NCBI GenBank assembly: GCA_944321765.1 | Contig: CALUMQ010000023.1 | Coordinates: 1-34,805 of the forward strand | Origin: an uncultured Alistipes sp. | GTDB lineage: Bacteria > Bacteroidota > Bacteroidia > Bacteroidales > Rikenellaceae | Direction of reading: 5' to 3' | DNA: 34,805 nt | Shown here: in pieces, positions 17,797 to 25,586 of the stretch | How the letters are laid out: each line of letters begins with the position of its first letter | How positions within the stretch are numbered: position 1 is the stretch's first letter | The notes under the pieces: generated by a model | The model's input: only the letters and a program-made list of their open reading frames with translations | Database searches by the model: none | What the model was told of the DNA's origin: nothing | Position numbers and translations under genes: made by a program

Positions 17797-18510
17797 ATGG
17801 CATACGGAACGCTCTACCTGATTCCCTGTCCGATTTCGGACGAAACGGCACCCTGGGAGGTGCTTCCCGCGGCGAACCGCACGGTGATGGACGCCCTGGA
17901 CTACTTCATCGTCGAGAATACCCGCACGGCGCGGCGGTTCCTTTCGAAGGCGGGTGTTATGCGTCCCATCGAGACGCTGGAGTTCCGCGAACTGAACGAA
18001 CACACCGTCGCCGGGCGAGAGGTCGAGGAGCTGGTGGCTCCGCTGCTCGAAGGCCGCTCGGCCGGGGTGATCTCCGAAGCCGGGGTGCCGGGCGTCGCCG
18101 ACCCCGGGGCGCTGGTCGTCGAGGCGTGTCACCGCCACGGCATCCGTGTCGTGCCGCTCGTGGGGCCCTCGTCCATCATTCTGGCGGTGATGGCGTCGGG
18201 GCTCAACGGGCAGTCGTTTGCCTTCAACGGCTACCTGCCTGTCAAGCCGTCCGAACGCGCCCGGGTCATCCGGATGTTCGAACGCCGCGCTGCGTCCGAG
18301 GGGCAGTCGCAGCTCTTCATCGAGGCGCCGTACCGCAACGTGAAGCTTCTGGAACAACTCTTGCAGACGCTCGCCCCGGCCACGCGGCTGACCGTCGCCG
18401 TCGACCTCACGGCCCCCGGCGAGCGCATCGTGACCCGTACGGTGGGGGAGTGGCGTCGCGGCCCGCTGCCCGAAATCAACAAACATCCGGCGATTTTCAT
18501 CATTGGATAA
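17797..18510 (+). CDS. SAM-dependent methyltransferase, tetrapyrrole methylase fold (RsmI-like)
   Basis: 237-residue cytoplasmic methyltransferase. The opening GTLYLIPCPI and the SEAGVPGVADPGALVVEACHR block are those of the RsmI family, which 2'-O-methylates C1402 of 16S rRNA. The LVGPSSIILAVMASGL and FNGYLPVK blocks also match. It is somewhat shorter and more divergent than classical RsmI (PCPISD in place of the usual PTPIGN, GVADPG in place of GISDPG), so the exact target is an inference. ATG17797 is used because upstream in-frame sequence overlaps murF-alr. It is 23 bp after murF-alr and before grpE. Confidence 0.85.
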   Translation: MAYGTLYLIPCPISDETAPWEVLPAANRTVMDALDYFIVENTRTARRFLSKAGVMRPIETLEFRELNEHTVAGREVEELVAPLLEGRSAGVISEAGVPGVADPGALVVEACHRHGIRVVPLVGPSSIILAVMASGLNGQSFAFNGYLPVKPSERARVIRMFERRAASEGQSQLFIEAPYRNVKLLEQLLQTLAPATRLTVAVDLTAPGERIVTRTVGEWRRGPLPEINKHPAIFIIG

Positions 18511-18577
18511 CCCCCTCGCGGCGGTTGGTATGCAATTTGTTCCAATAGCGGATAAAGAAAACAAAAAATATCCAGAT

Positions 18578-19210
18578 ATGAAAAAGAAAAACGTTTATAA
18601 TGAGGAGGTTGCCGATAAGGAGCAAGTAGCTTCCGACGAAGCCGGAAAGAGTCGGTCCGAGGCTGCGGGTGACAATCTGTCAGACGACACGGCGGCTGCT
18701 GCTGACACAATGGCAGATTCTGCGCAGAGCTCCTCCGGGGAGCCTGCCGCCGAGGCGAAGGCGGATGTGAAACAGGCCGTCGAGGAGGCTGTAGCCGAGT
18801 GGAAGGACAAGTACCTCCGCCTGCAGGCCGAATTCGACAACTACCGCAAGCGTACGCTGCGCGAGAAGATGGATCTCGTGCAGACCGGCGGTCGCGACGT
18901 GCTGCTGGCGATGCTTCCCGTGAGGGACGACGTGCAGCGCGCCGTGACGGCGATGGAGAAGAGCGACGACGTGGAGGCTTTGCGCCAGGGCGTGTTGCTC
19001 ATCGCACAGAAGTTTACCGAGGCCCTGCGTCAGAAGGGCGTCACGGAGATGGATCTCAAGGACAAGGATTTTGATGCCGACGAGGCGGAGGCCGTTGCGC
19101 GGTTCGCCGCCGGCGAGGAGCTGAAAGGCAAGGTCATCGATGTCGTGCAGACGGGTTACATGCTGGGCGACAAGGTGCTGCGTTTCGCAAAGGTTGTTGT
19201 AGGAGAGTAA
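18578..19210 (+). CDS. grpE: GrpE nucleotide exchange factor
   Basis: 210-residue cochaperone that releases ADP from DnaK. The first 70 or so residues are an acidic, Ser/Ala-rich disordered region. The long helix includes [19 protein letters not shown], the GrpE signature segment. The C-terminal beta domain has the [16 protein letters not shown] block. ATG18578 was chosen because it begins [11 protein letters not shown] and upstream in-frame codons run into the preceding gene. dnaJ follows after 4 bp, which indicates an operon; dnaK is not in the window. No clear promoter consensus is visible in the 67-bp gap. Confidence 0.95.
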   Translation: MKKKNVYNEEVADKEQVASDEAGKSRSEAAGDNLSDDTAAAADTMADSAQSSSGEPAAEAKADVKQAVEEAVAEWKDKYLRLQAEFDNYRKRTLREKMDLVQTGGRDVLLAMLPVRDDVQRAVTAMEKSDDVEALRQGVLLIAQKFTEALRQKGVTEMDLKDKDFDADEAEAVARFAAGEELKGKVIDVVQTGYMLGDKVLRFAKVVVGE

Positions 19211-19214
19211 TGCC

Positions 19215-20384
19215 ATGGCAGAGAAAAGGGATTATTACGAGGTGCTGGGCGTCGCGAAGAACGCCAACGCCGATGAAATAAAGAAGGCCTACCGCAAGGC
19301 GGCCATCAAGTATCACCCGGACAAGAATCCCGGGGACAAGGAGGCCGAGGAGAAGTTCAAGGAGGCTGCCGAGGCCTACGACGTGTTGTCGAACCCCGAA
19401 AAGCGTGCCCGTTACGACCAGTTCGGGCATGCCGGCATGAGCGGCGCCGCAGGAGGCGGAGCCGGTGGCTACGGAGGCTTCAGCGGCGGAGGGTTCTCGA
19501 TGGAGGATATCTTCTCGCAGTTCGGCGATATCTTCGGAGGTCACTTCGGAGGCGGATTCCGCTCGTCGGGATCCGGCGCCGCGTCGCGGACCAATCGCGG
19601 ATCGGACATTCGCGTGCGCGTGCGTCTGACGCTGCAGGAGATCGCCAACGGCGTGACGAAGAAGCTCAAGATCAACAAGACCGTTGCGTGCGACCAGTGC
19701 GGCGGCACGGGGGCCAAGGATGCCAACTCCTATGCCACGTGTTCGACCTGCAAGGGCGCGGGATATGTCACGCGTGTGGAGAATACCTTCTTCGGACGCA
19801 TGCAGACCCAGGGCGTATGTCCTACGTGCGGCGGTACGGGCAAGGTGATTACCGCGACGTGCGACAAGTGCAAGGGTGAAGGAACCCTGCGCGGTCAGGA
19901 GGTCGTGGAGATCAAGATCCCGGCCGGCGTGGGCGAGGGCATGGTGCTGACGGTCACCGGAAAGGGCAATGCCGCCCGTCGCGGAGGCGTGAACGGCGAT
20001 CTGCAGGTGGTTATCGAGGAGGAGCCGAACGAAGAGCTGGTGCGCGACGGCAACGACCTGATCCACAACCTCAACATCACCGTGACGACGGCTCTTCTGG
20101 GCGGTACGGTCGAGGTGCCGACGGTCGACGGCCGTGCGAAGATCAAGATCGCTCCGGGAACGCACGCCGGCAAGGTGCTGCGTCTGGCCGGCAAGGGCCT
20201 TCCCGAGGTCAACGGCTATGGCCGCGGAGACGAGTTGATCGTTGTCGACATCACCATTCCGTCGAAGCTCTCCTCCGAGGAGAAGCGGCTGGTCGAGCAG
20301 CTGGCGGCGCAGCCGTCGTTCCAGCGGGCCGAGTCGACCAAGAACCAGAACATTTTCGAACGCATGAAGAGCTTCTTCCGGTAG
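19215..20384 (+). CDS. dnaJ: Chaperone protein DnaJ
   Basis: 389-residue Hsp40 that stimulates DnaK ATPase and delivers substrates. The J domain (1-70) has the HPD motif at 34-36 (KYHPDKNPG). The Gly/Phe-rich region is at about 73-130. The zinc domain has four CxxCxGxG repeats, starting [24 protein letters not shown] and CDKCKGEG. The C-terminal substrate domains follow and end in MKSFFR. All motifs are intact and the length is normal. It is 4 bp downstream of grpE and is followed by a GC-rich hairpin. Confidence 0.97.
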   Translation: MAEKRDYYEVLGVAKNANADEIKKAYRKAAIKYHPDKNPGDKEAEEKFKEAAEAYDVLSNPEKRARYDQFGHAGMSGAAGGGAGGYGGFSGGGFSMEDIFSQFGDIFGGHFGGGFRSSGSGAASRTNRGSDIRVRVRLTLQEIANGVTKKLKINKTVACDQCGGTGAKDANSYATCSTCKGAGYVTRVENTFFGRMQTQGVCPTCGGTGKVITATCDKCKGEGTLRGQEVVEIKIPAGVGEGMVLTVTGKGNAARRGGVNGDLQVVIEEEPNEELVRDGNDLIHNLNITVTTALLGGTVEVPTVDGRAKIKIAPGTHAGKVLRLAGKGLPEVNGYGRGDELIVVDITIPSKLSSEEKRLVEQLAAQPSFQRAESTKNQNIFERMKSFFR

Positions 20385-20434
20385 GCCGCGTGCGGGCCTT
20401 TCCGTGAAGGAGTCAAGGAGTGCTTCATTCATGC

Positions 20435-20466
20435 CGGCTGCCGTCCGCCTGTGCGGGCGGCAGCCG
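20435..20466 (+). terminator. Hairpin after dnaJ
   Basis: CGGCTGCCGTCCGC (20435-20448) pairs with GCGGGCGGCAGCCG (20453-20466), 14 bp with one G-T wobble and a 4-base loop. It lies about 50 bp past the dnaJ stop. The T-content afterwards is weak (TGTCGTGTGTAT), so termination is probable rather than certain. Confidence 0.6.
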
Positions 20467-20520
20467 TGTCGTGTGTATAAAATCCTGCGGATGGGGAACA
20501 ATATATTCCCGAAGAATTCG

Positions 20521-20528
20521 TATCTTTA
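20521..20528 (+). promoter_or_regulatory. -7-like box before the small membrane protein gene
   Basis: TATCTTTA differs from TAnnTTTG only at the last base and lies about 23 bp before the ATG at 20551. Just upstream, GGGAA and TTCCC (20494-20510) form a short inverted repeat around CAATATA. No -33 TTG is seen. Confidence 0.4.
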
Positions 20529-20550
20529 CCAACAAAAACAGAACACCTCC

Positions 20551-20982
20551 ATGGGCTTCTTTACCCCCTACAAGAAACACGCGAACCGTTTCAACTACGT
20601 TCCGCGTTATTACGACCCCGAGAAGGAGGCACGCGAGCAGCGTCGCGCCGAGCTGCGCGGCGAACGTGCCGAGGATGGCGAACGCGAGTATCAGCCGGGG
20701 CAGTACATCCGTACGCAGCGCGAGGCCCGTGCGGCACGGCGCCGGAGTTCGGACGACCAGGGCCGTACGCGCGTGCTGAAGATGGTCGTCGCGGCGGTTC
20801 TCATGCTGCTGTTCATCTACCTGCTCTATCCGCGGCTGGCCGATGCCGTGCTGCGCGCCCGGCAGGGACGTGTGGCTCCGGATGTCGAGAAGCAGTTCGA
20901 GGAGTTCAACCCGTATGCCCCGATCGTGGTGGTTCCCAACGACTACCAGGAGGGAGACGAAATTCCGGAACACTACGAATAG
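20551..20982 (+). CDS. Small single-pass membrane protein of unknown function
   Basis: 143 residues, not assigned to a named family. The N-terminal half is basic and polar (YYDPEKEAREQRRAELRGER...TQREARAARRRSS). One transmembrane helix (about VLKMVVAAVLMLLFIYLLYP) follows around residue 76-95. The C-terminal 45 residues are acidic (FEEFNPYAPIVVVPNDYQEG). By the positive-inside rule the basic N-terminus is cytoplasmic and the acidic tail periplasmic. The stop codon abuts the mutL ATG with no gap, so the genes are likely translationally coupled, though a shared function is not implied. The start is supported by a -7-like box 23 bp upstream; the longer in-frame start at 20404 would overlap the dnaJ hairpin. 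Confidence 0.8.
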   Translation: MGFFTPYKKHANRFNYVPRYYDPEKEAREQRRAELRGERAEDGEREYQPGQYIRTQREARAARRRSSDDQGRTRVLKMVVAAVLMLLFIYLLYPRLADAVLRARQGRVAPDVEKQFEEFNPYAPIVVVPNDYQEGDEIPEHYE

Positions 20983-23091
20983 ATGGCTGACAGAATCCGA
21001 CTTTTACCCGAGGTTGTAGCCAATCAGATTGCGGCCGGCGAGGTGGTCAACCGTCCGTCGTCGGTGGTCAAGGAGATGATGGAGAATTCGCTCGATGCCG
21101 GGGCGACCTCCATCAAGGTGAACTTCCGCGACGGCGGCAAGGAGCTGATTCAGATCGTTGACAACGGCTGCGGCATGTCGCCCATCGACGCGCGCATGGC
21201 CTTCGACCGACACGCCACGAGCAAGATCGGCGCCGTCGAGGATATCTACGCCCTGCATACGTTCGGATTCCGCGGTGAGGCCCTGGCTTCGATCGCCGCG
21301 GTGGCGCAGGTCGAGCTGCGCACGCGTCAGGAGGGGGACGAGATGGGCACACTGACCGAGATCAACGGCGGTCAGTTTGTCGGACAGCAGGCGGTGATGT
21401 GTCCCGTGGGTTCGCAGTTCTTCGTGCGCAACCTCTTCTACAACGTCCCGGCGCGCCGGCGTTTCCTCGACAAGAGCACCACGTCGTCGACGCAGATCAA
21501 GACCGAATTCCAGCGCGTGGCGCTCTGCAATCCGCAGGTGGCCTTCGAACTCTATGCCAACGATGCCCCGGTCTGCACGCTGCAGGCTTCGTCGCTGGCC
21601 GGGCGTATCGTCGACGTCGTGGGGCGGCACATCAAACAGAATCTGCTGGAGGTCTCGGCCGACACTTCGATTGCCCGCATTGCCGGGTATATCGGGCGTC
21701 CCGCGGCCTCGAAGAAGCGCAATACGGAGCAGTACCTTTTTGTCAACGGACGCTATTTCCGAAGCGCCTACTTCCAGAGTGCCATCCTGAAGGCCTACGA
21801 GAAGCTTATTCCGGAGAACAGTCAGCCGTCGTATTTCCTCTACCTGGGGGTCGATCCCTCGCGCATCGACGTCAACGTTCATCCGCAGAAGACCGAGGTG
21901 CGCTTTGCCGACGAGGAGGCCGTGTGGCAGATCCTTCACGCCGCCGTGCGGGAGACGCTTGCCAAGACGGGCGCCGTGCCGCTGATGGATTTCGACCGCA
22001 GTGACACGATGGAGATTCCCGTACTGCAGCGCGGGGCCGTTTACGATGAACCCGCCTCGACCTCGAACCGCGACTACAACCCCTTCCGCGAGGAGTACAT
22101 TGACCCTTCGGCGCCCGATCCGAATGTCGACTTCACGGGATTCGACGTTCCGTATGTCGCTGTGGAGGATGCCGCAGGGCGTCCGGCCGGAGGGGCGCGA
22201 GGCGCAGCTCCCATGCACGGAGCGGTTCGCGAAACGGACGATGCGCTTCACCGCCGCGAGGCGGCACACGCCCTGCCGCCGGATCCTGAGGAGGAGTCCG
22301 GCAGCGGGAGTACCGATGAGACCGAGGAGATCGCCTCCGCGGGATTCGGCACGGATTCCTTCGGAAGTCCCTCCGGAGCTGCTGCCGGCGGTGATTCCGA
22401 CTACGAGGAGTTCGAGTCGGGCAGTGACTTCGAGATCGTCTCCCCGGGATTCGGGGAGGAGAGCCGTCTGGATTTCTCCGATCAGGAGACGGCTCCCTCG
22501 CAGCAGCAGCTTGCCATGGAGGAGCCTGCGGAGTTTACGGATCCGCTGCCGCTGGCGGGAGGATATGTCGCCGCCCTGCTTTCGGGACGCTTCGTCGTGG
22601 TGGACGTGCGGAGAGCCCGGGAGCGGATCTTCTATGAGGAGTACCTGCGCATGCTGGGCAGCGGCAGCTCCGTGAGTGAACAGCTGCTCTTCCCGGAACG
22701 GCTGGAGCTCTCGACCGACGAGTATGCCTCGCTGGAGGAGCATGCCGTGGAAATCGCCGCGCTGGGATTCGATCTGGAGATGTGCGGCGGAGGCGTTGTC
22801 GAGGTGAAGGGTACCCCGGCCGATGTCCCGGCCGAGGAGATGGATCAGTTGCTCTTCAATCTCCTGCAGGCCTTCGACGTGCCCGTGTCGCTGGCCGACG
22901 TGCGGCGTGAACGGGTCGCCGAGGCCATGGCGCGTGCGGCCTGCCGCGGTGCCGGCCGGAAGCTGACACGCGAAGAGGCTGCGGCACTGCTCGAACAACT
23001 CTCGGCAACGGGACACTACAGCTACTCTCCCTCGGGAAAGCCCATCCTGGCGGAGATTACGGCAGAAGATTTGCGCGCCAAGTTGGGATAG
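20983..23091 (+). CDS. mutL: DNA mismatch repair protein MutL
   Basis: 702-residue MutL. The GHKL ATPase region carries motif I MENSLDAGATSIKVN, motif II DNGCGMS and motif III ATSKI...TFGFRGEALASIAAV, so ATP binding is intact. Domain 2 ends near SRIDVNVHPQKTEVRF. A linker of about 170 residues is acidic and Gly/Ser-rich (DEEESGSGSTDE-like stretches at about 345-520). The C-terminal dimerisation domain follows. The place where many MutLs have DQHAxxERxxYE reads DVRRARERIFYE (22603-22638), so the Gln-His pair is replaced. MutL links mismatch recognition by MutS to strand removal. The gene abuts the small membrane protein gene and precedes the rhomboid gene. Confidence 0.95.
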   Translation: MADRIRLLPEVVANQIAAGEVVNRPSSVVKEMMENSLDAGATSIKVNFRDGGKELIQIVDNGCGMSPIDARMAFDRHATSKIGAVEDIYALHTFGFRGEALASIAAVAQVELRTRQEGDEMGTLTEINGGQFVGQQAVMCPVGSQFFVRNLFYNVPARRRFLDKSTTSSTQIKTEFQRVALCNPQVAFELYANDAPVCTLQASSLAGRIVDVVGRHIKQNLLEVSADTSIARIAGYIGRPAASKKRNTEQYLFVNGRYFRSAYFQSAILKAYEKLIPENSQPSYFLYLGVDPSRIDVNVHPQKTEVRFADEEAVWQILHAAVRETLAKTGAVPLMDFDRSDTMEIPVLQRGAVYDEPASTSNRDYNPFREEYIDPSAPDPNVDFTGFDVPYVAVEDAAGRPAGGARGAAPMHGAVRETDDALHRREAAHALPPDPEEESGSGSTDETEEIASAGFGTDSFGSPSGAAAGGDSDYEEFESGSDFEIVSPGFGEESRLDFSDQETAPSQQQLAMEEPAEFTDPLPLAGGYVAALLSGRFVVVDVRRARERIFYEEYLRMLGSGSSVSEQLLFPERLELSTDEYASLEEHAVEIAALGFDLEMCGGGVVEVKGTPADVPAEEMDQLLFNLLQAFDVPVSLADVRRERVAEAMARAACRGAGRKLTREEAAALLEQLSATGHYSYSPSGKPILAEITAEDLRAKLG

Positions 23092-23114
23092 TCCGGCGAA
23101 AAAACATACCTTTG
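23083..23114 (+). promoter_or_regulatory. Promoter for the rhomboid gene
   Basis: TTG at 23083-23085, a 21-bp spacer and TACCTTTG at 23107-23114 match the Bacteroidota TTTG/TAnnTTTG promoter. The -33 element lies inside the last codons of mutL, and the rhomboid ATG is 16 bp after the -7 box, so the leader would be very short. Confidence 0.7.
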
Positions 23115-23130
23115 TGAAAATTTCGACTTT

Positions 23131-23733
23131 ATGAATTCGTATTTTCAGACCCCTCCGGTGGTCAAGAATCTGATCATCATCAACGCTCTGGTCTACATGG
23201 CCACGGCTTTGCTGCCCATCGGCCCGCGGATCATGGAGTTCTGCGCGCTGTCGCTGGGTACGCCCTATTTCCATACCTACCAGTTCGTCACCTACATGTT
23301 CCTCCACGGAGGCTTCGAACATATCTTCTTCAACATGTTCGCCCTGTGGATGTTCGGACGCACGCTCGAATACGAACTCGGCTCGCGGCGCTTCCTGATC
23401 TTCTACATGGTCTGCGGTATCGGCGCGGCTCTGATTCAGTACCTGACGGCCCTGGCCTTCGGCGAACTGCCGCTGGTGCTGGTCGGTGCCTCGGGGGCCG
23501 TCATGGGACTGTTGCTGGCCTTCGGTGTCATGCATCCCAATGCGGTCATCATGCTGCTCTTCCCTCCCATTCCGCTGAAAGCCAAATGGTTCGTCATTGT
23601 TTACGGAGTGCTTGAACTCTTCCTCGGCTGGCGGGGTGTGGGCAATGTGGCTCACTTCGCCCACGTCGGCGGCATGCTGTGGGGCTTTCTGCTGCTCCAT
23701 TGGTGGCGCCGTACGGGAAAGATCCGTTTCTAA
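23131..23733 (+). CDS. Rhomboid family intramembrane serine protease
   Basis: 200-residue polytopic inner-membrane protease with about six hydrophobic helices. The L1/helix 2 signature HGGFEHIFFNMFALWMFG is present. The catalytic serine is in VGASGAVMG and the catalytic histidine in AHFAHVGGMLWG. Rhomboids cut transmembrane segments of other proteins within the bilayer; the substrate is unknown. A recognisable promoter sits at the 3' end of mutL, so it can be expressed independently. It is followed after 10 bp by the membrane-anchored EEP protein, probably in one transcript. Confidence 0.92.
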   Translation: MNSYFQTPPVVKNLIIINALVYMATALLPIGPRIMEFCALSLGTPYFHTYQFVTYMFLHGGFEHIFFNMFALWMFGRTLEYELGSRRFLIFYMVCGIGAALIQYLTALAFGELPLVLVGASGAVMGLLLAFGVMHPNAVIMLLFPPIPLKAKWFVIVYGVLELFLGWRGVGNVAHFAHVGGMLWGFLLLHWWRRTGKIRF

Positions 23734-23743
23734 AGACTGAAAG

Positions 23744-24889
23744 ATGTCCGACGTTTATCATAGCGAATTCGAACGCCCGGAGGAGAAGCACCGTCGGGGA
23801 GGATTGTTCAGACGTCTCTTCGACCTGTTGCTGACGCTGATCTCCGTTGTGGTTGTCGTTGTGCTGTTTCTTACCTACCTGGTTCCTTATGTCAATCCGG
23901 GACGGGTATGGTTCTTCCCCGTGCTGGGACTCGCGGCCCCCGCCGTCTACGTGTGCGCCGTCGTGCTGACGCTCTACTGGATCATCCGCTGGAGGTGGCT
24001 GCGTGCCGGGACGATGCTGGTGCTGGTTGTCGTGGGACTCTTCAAGGTCTCGCTCTTCTGGCATCCGGAGATTCGCCGCACCTACGAAGAGCCCGACTAC
24101 GGGCGTAATACGATCAAGGTGATCTCCTACAACGTCCGCGGCTTCTACGATGCGGAGAGCGGCCGCAGCAGCGTGGACAGCATCCTGATGCTCATCAACC
24201 GCGAGGAGCCCGACATCATCTGCCTGCAGGAGTTCAATGCGCGCCTTGCCGAGCGTTCGGAGGCCTTCTCGCTGCTCGACGAGACGTACGAACGCGCTAC
24301 CTACGGATTGCAGGCTGACGATCCCGATGCGCGCGAGGCGCCGCTTGCCGTGTTGAGCAAGTTCCGGATCCTGCGCTCGGGCGTGGTGCTGACTCCGAAG
24401 TCGTCGGTATGGGTCGATCTGTTGCTCGACGAGGATACCGTGCGGGTGTTCAACAACCACCTCCACTCAACGGCCATCAACGCTTCGGACAACGAATTTA
24501 TCACTTCGCACCGCTTCCTTTTGGATACGGCGCGCGAGACGAAGATCCGCAGCATCGTCACGCGCCTGCGCGAGAACAGCGTGCTGAGGGCCGCGCAGGT
24601 CGACAGCATTGCCGAGGCAAAGGCCCGGACCACGACGCCGATGCTCGTGTGCGGGGACTTCAACGATACCCCCATGTCGTATGTTTACCGCGTGATGGCG
24701 GACGATCTGCAGGATGCCTTTCGCACGAACGGATCGGGGTATTCGCATACCTACCGGGGCTTTTTCAATACGCTGCGCATTGACTACGTCCTCGCCTCGA
24801 AGGATTTCGAGATCCTCTCCTACGAAACGCTTCCGGTCGAGTATTCGGACCATCATCCCGTGGTGGTGCGGCTGCGCAAGCGTCCGTAA
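23744..24889 (+). CDS. Membrane-anchored endonuclease/exonuclease/phosphatase-fold protein
   Basis: 381 residues. About three N-terminal hydrophobic helices (LLLTLISVVVVVVLFLTYLV; FPVLGLAAPAVYVCAVVLTL; MLVLVVVGLFKVSLF) lead into an EEP domain from about residue 120. Metal and catalytic residues characteristic of the fold are present: Asn in VISYNVRGF, Glu in ICLQEFNA, the NNHLHS histidine, Asp and Asn in VCGDFNDTP, Asp in RIDYVLAS, and the terminal SDHHPVVV. The domain therefore looks active as a phosphodiesterase or nuclease. The EEP family cuts DNA, RNA, phosphoinositides and sphingomyelin, so the substrate is open. With three helices and a polar N-terminus, the catalytic part may face the periplasm. 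It follows the rhomboid gene by 10 bp. Confidence 0.88.
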   Translation: MSDVYHSEFERPEEKHRRGGLFRRLFDLLLTLISVVVVVVLFLTYLVPYVNPGRVWFFPVLGLAAPAVYVCAVVLTLYWIIRWRWLRAGTMLVLVVVGLFKVSLFWHPEIRRTYEEPDYGRNTIKVISYNVRGFYDAESGRSSVDSILMLINREEPDIICLQEFNARLAERSEAFSLLDETYERATYGLQADDPDAREAPLAVLSKFRILRSGVVLTPKSSVWVDLLLDEDTVRVFNNHLHSTAINASDNEFITSHRFLLDTARETKIRSIVTRLRENSVLRAAQVDSIAEAKARTTTPMLVCGDFNDTPMSYVYRVMADDLQDAFRTNGSGYSHTYRGFFNTLRIDYVLASKDFEILSYETLPVEYSDHHPVVVRLRKRP

Positions 24890-24924
24890 TCGAGTCGGCG
24901 GACCTCCTTTCGGTCCGCAGGGTG

Positions 24925-24955
24925 TTGACGGATCCGCAAAAAGTCGTTACCTTTG
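24925..24955 (+). promoter_or_regulatory. Promoter for the YhcH-family gene
   Basis: TTG at 24925-24927, a 20-bp spacer and TACCTTTG at 24948-24955 match the Bacteroidota promoter consensus. The leader to ATG25012 is about 50 nt. Confidence 0.75.
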
Positions 24956-25011
24956 TTGAACTGCCGGGGAGGGCTGCTTCCCGACGTCGAACCTCAAACA
25001 AGTCAGAAACC

Positions 25012-25461
25012 ATGATTTTAGATTCATTGAACAACCGTGCGCTCTACTACGGCGTGAGCCCGCGCATGCAGAAGGCTTTCGATCTGATTGTTGCGACCGA
25101 CTGGGCGTCGCTCGAACCCGGCACTCACGAACTCGACGGCCGGGAGATCTATGCCAACGTGATGGATATCGATCTGAAGCAGAGGTCGGATGCCAAACTG
25201 GAGATTCACGACCGCTACATCGACATCCAGGTATTGATCTCCGGGGATCCGGAGTCGTTCGGATGGAGCGAGCGCCGGGCGCTGAAGAAACCGCTGGGGG
25301 ATTTCGATACCGAGAAGGACATTCAGTTCTTCGACGATGTGCCCCAAACCTACTACACGCTGCTCCCCGGGCAGTTTACGGTGCTCTTCCCCGACGACGG
25401 ACATGCCCCGATGGTCGGCGAGGGGCACGTGCGCAAGATCATCGTCAAGGTGCTGCGGTAA
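25012..25461 (+). CDS. YhcH/YjgK/YiaL (DUF386) family protein
   Basis: 149-residue cytoplasmic protein of the cupin-like YhcH/YjgK/YiaL family. Family blocks are LDGREIYANVMDIDLK, AKLEIHDRYIDIQVLISG, and the late FTVLFPDDGHAPMVGEG with VRKIIVKV. Relatives occur in sugar-acid and sialic-acid operons (for example near nan genes) and in the EbgC protein associated with a beta-galactosidase, and are thought to bind or process sugars. Here there are no sugar genes nearby, so its role is not predicted. It has its own promoter and ends at a strong hairpin, so it is most likely a single-gene unit. Start ATG25012 matches the MILDSLNN family opening. Confidence 0.9.
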   Translation: MILDSLNNRALYYGVSPRMQKAFDLIVATDWASLEPGTHELDGREIYANVMDIDLKQRSDAKLEIHDRYIDIQVLISGDPESFGWSERRALKKPLGDFDTEKDIQFFDDVPQTYYTLLPGQFTVLFPDDGHAPMVGEGHVRKIIVKVLR

Positions 25462-25481
25462 CTGCGGAAGGTTCCGCGCGG

Positions 25482-25527
25482 AATACGACAAACCCCGGAA
25501 ATCCGTTTCCGGGGTTTGTCGTATTTT
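25482..25527. terminator. Perfect 20-bp-stem bidirectional terminator
   Basis: The arm at 25482-25501 (AATACGACAAACC...) is an exact reverse complement of 25506-25525, with a TCCG loop. The stem ends in GTATTTT on the plus strand. It lies between the convergent YhcH-family and Bcr/CflA genes and can terminate both, although the minus-strand T content is lower. Confidence 0.8.
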
Positions 25528-25586
25528 GGATGGCCGGGTGCCGGGTGCCGGAGCATCGTCTTCCGGACCGTTTCCCGTGCGGGTTT

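Noticed and set aside
18510-18577. Possible heat-shock operator (CIRCE-like) before grpE
   Set aside because: I found no inverted repeat resembling TTAGCACTC-N9-GAGTGCTAA and no hrcA gene in the window.
12878-23091. mutS2 and mutL as a mismatch-repair cluster
   Set aside because: MutS2 is not a mismatch-repair MutS, and several unrelated housekeeping genes lie between them.
21004-23700. An 898-codon minus-strand frame opposite mutL and the rhomboid gene
   Set aside because: It is an antisense shadow of two genes with intact motifs, and there is no promoter or plausible protein composition.
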